14,656 nucleotides of DNA from Burkholderiales bacterium (GTDB lineage: Bacteria; Pseudomonadota; Gammaproteobacteria; Burkholderiales; Burkholderiaceae): assembly GCA_947371645.1 (NCBI GenBank), contig CANBQJ010000083.1, positions 1-14,656 of the forward strand, in the 5' to 3' direction. The translations under genes and the position numbers were made by a program. A model generated the notes under the pieces. That model searched no databases, was not told the DNA's origin, and saw only the letters and a program-made list of their open reading frames with translations. Below, one piece after another: positions 12,749-14,656 of this stretch (the stretch's first letter is position 1; every line of letters starts with the position of its first letter).

Positions 12749-14316
12749 GGGCTGGGCTCAGACGAGCGGCGCCAGACCTGATCCGCGCGTCGACGACGGG
12801 TGCCGCGCAGGCTGTGGCCTTGTCGCCCTGGAGCGCGTCGTGGGCGCCCTGGATGCCTGCGCTCTTGCAGTCGGTGGGGGCCGCAGGCCTGATGTGGTTC
12901 ATGTGGCGTCTGCGTGCACAGCCGTGTCGCGCAGCCCGCTTCATGTGGTGGCACGCCAGTGTCTGGCTTGTGGGTGCCACGGGTTGGATGTTCGTGAGCC
13001 TGCATGACTATGGTGGCTTGCCCGGCTGGCTGGCGGCGCTGGCCGTGGGCGGGCTGTGCATGGCCTTGTCCGTGTACATGGGCCTGGCAGGCTGGGTCTG
13101 GGCGCGCTTGACCCAGGGCGATGCCGCCAGACCGTTGCGCGATGCGTCCGTCTGGGCGGCCGCCTGGCTGCTGGCCGAGCTGGCCCGCGCCGAGATCTTC
13201 ACAGGCTTCCCCTGGGGGGCCAGCGGCTATGCCCTGATCGACACACCCTGGGCGGCCTTGTCGCCCTACCTGGGGGTGTACGGCCTGGGCGCGCTGTGGG
13301 CGGGGGGCCTGGCCTGGCTGGTGTTCACCTGGCGAGTGAGCCCGGTCCGAATCTGGTTCCCTTTGCTCACGGTGATGGGCTTGATGTGTGCGCTGGCCTG
13401 GACCGGTCCGGGGGGCTTCACGCGGCCCCATGGCGCGCCCTTGTCGGTGAGCCTCATTCAGGGCAACGTGCCGCAAAACGAGAAGTTCACGCCAGAGCAC
13501 CAGTGGCCTGTCCTGGTCTGGCACGCGCAAGAGATTCTGAAAGCGCCCGGCCAGCTCATCGTGGCGCCTGAGACCGCCTTCACCCTCTTGCCGCAACAGC
13601 TGCCTGAAGGCTTCTGGGCGGAGTTCGAATCTGCCTTTGCGCAACGCCAAGGCCGAGTTGCCTTGCTGGGCATGCCCTTGGGCAACGAGCAGGCTGGCTA
13701 TGCCAATGCCGTCATCGGTCTGACTGCTCAGCCCAGTGGTCAACCCGGCGCCACGTACCGATATGCCAAGCATCACCTGGTGCCGTTTGGCGAGTTCATT
13801 CCCTGGGGGTTTCGGTGGTTTGTGGCGCTGATGAACATGCCGTTGGGTGACTTCAGCCGTGGCCCGCTGGTGGCGCCCAGCCTGAACGTGGGCGAGCAAC
13901 GTGTGGCGCCCAACATCTGCTACGAAGACTTGTATGGTGAAGAGATCGCGGCGCGCTTCACCCGGCCGGAACTGGCGCCCACGCTCATGGTCAACGTCAG
14001 CAACCTGGCCTGGTTTGGCGAGCACATCGCCATCCACCAGCACCTGCAGATCGCCCGCATGCGCGCACTGGAGTTTCAGGTGCCCACGCTGCGGGCCACC
14101 AACACCGGGGCCACCGTGGTCATCAATGAGCAGGGCAAGGTAACGGCCGCATTGGCGCCTAACACACAGGGCGTCTTGCAGGCCCGCGTGCAAGGGCGGG
14201 CGGGCGTCACGCCCTTTGCCTGGTGGGCGGGCAGGGCCGGACTGTGGCCTTTGTGGGCCCTGGGTGCAGGGGTCTTGCTGCTGCGCGGATGGCGTGCGCG
14301 AGCGGCCCGCGGCTGA
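12745..14316 (+). CDS. lnt: Apolipoprotein N-acyltransferase
   Basis: This inner-membrane enzyme adds the third acyl chain to the N-terminal cysteine of lipoproteins, the last step of lipoprotein maturation. It has 523 aa. Hydrophobic segments lie at about 36-55, 70-87, 94-122, 134-148, 170-196 and 202-220. The periplasmic nitrilase-like domain covers about 230-490, and a final membrane segment is near 498-515. The catalytic triad is E276 (VAPETAF), K342 (AKHHLVPFGEF) and C392 (NICYEDLYGE), close to E267, K335 and C387 of E. coli. The GTG start forms a GTGA overlap with the corC stop, so translation is probably coupled. Confidence 0.96.
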   Translation: MRAGLRRAAPDLIRASTTGAAQAVALSPWSASWAPWMPALLQSVGAAGLMWFMWRLRAQPCRAARFMWWHASVWLVGATGWMFVSLHDYGGLPGWLAALAVGGLCMALSVYMGLAGWVWARLTQGDAARPLRDASVWAAAWLLAELARAEIFTGFPWGASGYALIDTPWAALSPYLGVYGLGALWAGGLAWLVFTWRVSPVRIWFPLLTVMGLMCALAWTGPGGFTRPHGAPLSVSLIQGNVPQNEKFTPEHQWPVLVWHAQEILKAPGQLIVAPETAFTLLPQQLPEGFWAEFESAFAQRQGRVALLGMPLGNEQAGYANAVIGLTAQPSGQPGATYRYAKHHLVPFGEFIPWGFRWFVALMNMPLGDFSRGPLVAPSLNVGEQRVAPNICYEDLYGEEIAARFTRPELAPTLMVNVSNLAWFGEHIAIHQHLQIARMRALEFQVPTLRATNTGATVVINEQGKVTAALAPNTQGVLQARVQGRAGVTPFAWWAGRAGLWPLWALGAGVLLLRGWRARAARG

Positions 14317-14334
14317 GCCTTTCGCGGCATTCAC

Positions 14335-14379
14335 TAGAATCAAGCCTTTTGTGCGCCCGTTCGCGTGAACCTGGCGCAC
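14335..14379 (+). promoter_or_regulatory. Putative glyQ promoter and 5'-leader hairpin
   Basis: A TAGAAT -10 element lies at 14335-14340 with a poor -35. A strong stem follows from 14351: GTGCGCC and GGCGCAC (7 bp), a small 1/2-base bulge, then GTTC-GCGT-GAAC (4 bp, 4-base loop), ending at 14379. No T-run follows, so it is not a terminator of lnt. It would stand at the very 5' end of the glyQ transcript. Confidence 0.42.
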
Positions 14380-14421
14380 GCCTCAGAGCAACGCTCACCG
14401 ATTCACACACCAAGTTTGGCC

Positions 14422-14656
14422 ATGCTGACTTTCCAGCAATTGATCCTGCGTTTGCAAAGCTACTGGGACGCCCAGGGCTGTGCGCTGCTGCAACCCTATG
14501 ACATGGAAGTGGGCGCCGGCACCAGCCACACCGCCACCTTCCTGCGCGCCTTGGGGCCGGAGCCCTGGAAGGCGGCCTATGTGCAGCCCAGCCGGCGCCC
14601 CAAGGACGGCCGCTATGGCGAGAACCCCAACCGCCTGCAGCACTACTACCAGTACC
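14422..14656 (+). CDS. glyQ: Glycyl-tRNA synthetase alpha subunit (partial, cut by window end)
   Basis: This is the catalytic alpha subunit of the bacterial alpha2beta2 glycyl-tRNA synthetase, which charges tRNA-Gly. The first 78 residues are present. They match the family closely: [19 protein letters not shown], then [13 protein letters not shown], then [10 protein letters not shown], then [28 protein letters not shown]. The family is about 300 aa, so roughly three quarters lies beyond the window, where glyS would be expected next. ATG 14422 lacks a Shine-Dalgarno sequence; the in-frame upstream codons carry no family similarity. It follows lnt on the same strand after 105 bases containing its own promoter-like element and hairpin. 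Confidence 0.96.
   Translation, partial: MLTFQQLILRLQSYWDAQGCALLQPYDMEVGAGTSHTATFLRALGPEPWKAAYVQPSRRPKDGRYGENPNRLQHYYQY

Noticed and set aside
12166..14379. 737-codon open frame on the - strand opposite corC and lnt
   Set aside because: It lies antisense to two well-supported genes. Its product is low-complexity (Arg, Pro, Gln, His) and matches no family. Such frames are common opposite GC-rich genes.
14317..14421. T-box or glycine riboswitch before glyQ
   Set aside because: The region is only 105 bases and shows one simple stem. There is no T-box antiterminator sequence, specifier structure or tandem aptamer.
1..14656. CRISPR arrays, insertion sequences, prophage, tRNA or rRNA genes
   Set aside because: I saw no regularly spaced repeats, transposase or integrase motifs, terminal inverted repeats, or cloverleaf/CCA patterns.

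Overview
The window reads as an ordinary chromosomal housekeeping region of a high-GC betaproteobacterium, most likely order Burkholderiales and near Comamonadaceae, Aquabacterium or Ideonella. This rests on protein character (a DksA with a single zinc-finger cysteine, an HslV with an HG^TT processing site, the CorC-Lnt-GlyQ order) and on strong GC bias at third codon positions. It is an inference; no database search was possible. I see no mobile element, CRISPR array, tRNA or rRNA gene, or foreign-looking island. No gap without a gene exceeds about 250 bases.

Left block (+ strand, 104-3339): rluC (23S rRNA pseudouridine synthase), a HAD phosphatase, a small Rieske [2Fe-2S] protein and an SppA-type membrane protease. 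They are closely spaced and probably form one operon. Facing them on the - strand (4940-3367) are a secreted chalcone-isomerase-fold protein and an HDOD-domain protein. coaX (type III pantothenate kinase) follows on the + strand (5184-5966), without its frequent partner birA, and converges on hslU.

Central block (- strand, 11730-5988, in transcription order): a COG0523/CobW metal-chaperone GTPase with a histidine-rich loop, dksA with a long Ala/Lys/Pro-rich N-terminal tail, an uncharacterised protein with duplicated helical and STAS-like modules, then hslV and hslU. hslVU is preceded by a good match to a sigma-32 heat-shock promoter. dksA is preceded by a -10 element with an all-G/C discriminator, the signature of ppGpp/DksA-inhibited promoters. 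The block therefore joins stringent-response, metal-homeostasis and heat-shock proteolysis genes.

Right block (+ strand, 11801 to the window end): corC (CBS-domain protein) overlapping lnt (apolipoprotein N-acyltransferase) by 4 bases, then glyQ (glycyl-tRNA synthetase alpha), cut by the window edge. corC and the CobW-type gene diverge from a 70-base intergenic region.

I found no clearly new multi-gene system. The best leads are the duplicated STAS-like protein between dksA and hslVU, a 14-bp perfect hairpin inside the His-loop codons of the COG0523 gene, the heat-shock promoter that implies a leaderless hslV mRNA, and RNA hairpins at the 5' ends of the HDOD and glyQ transcripts.
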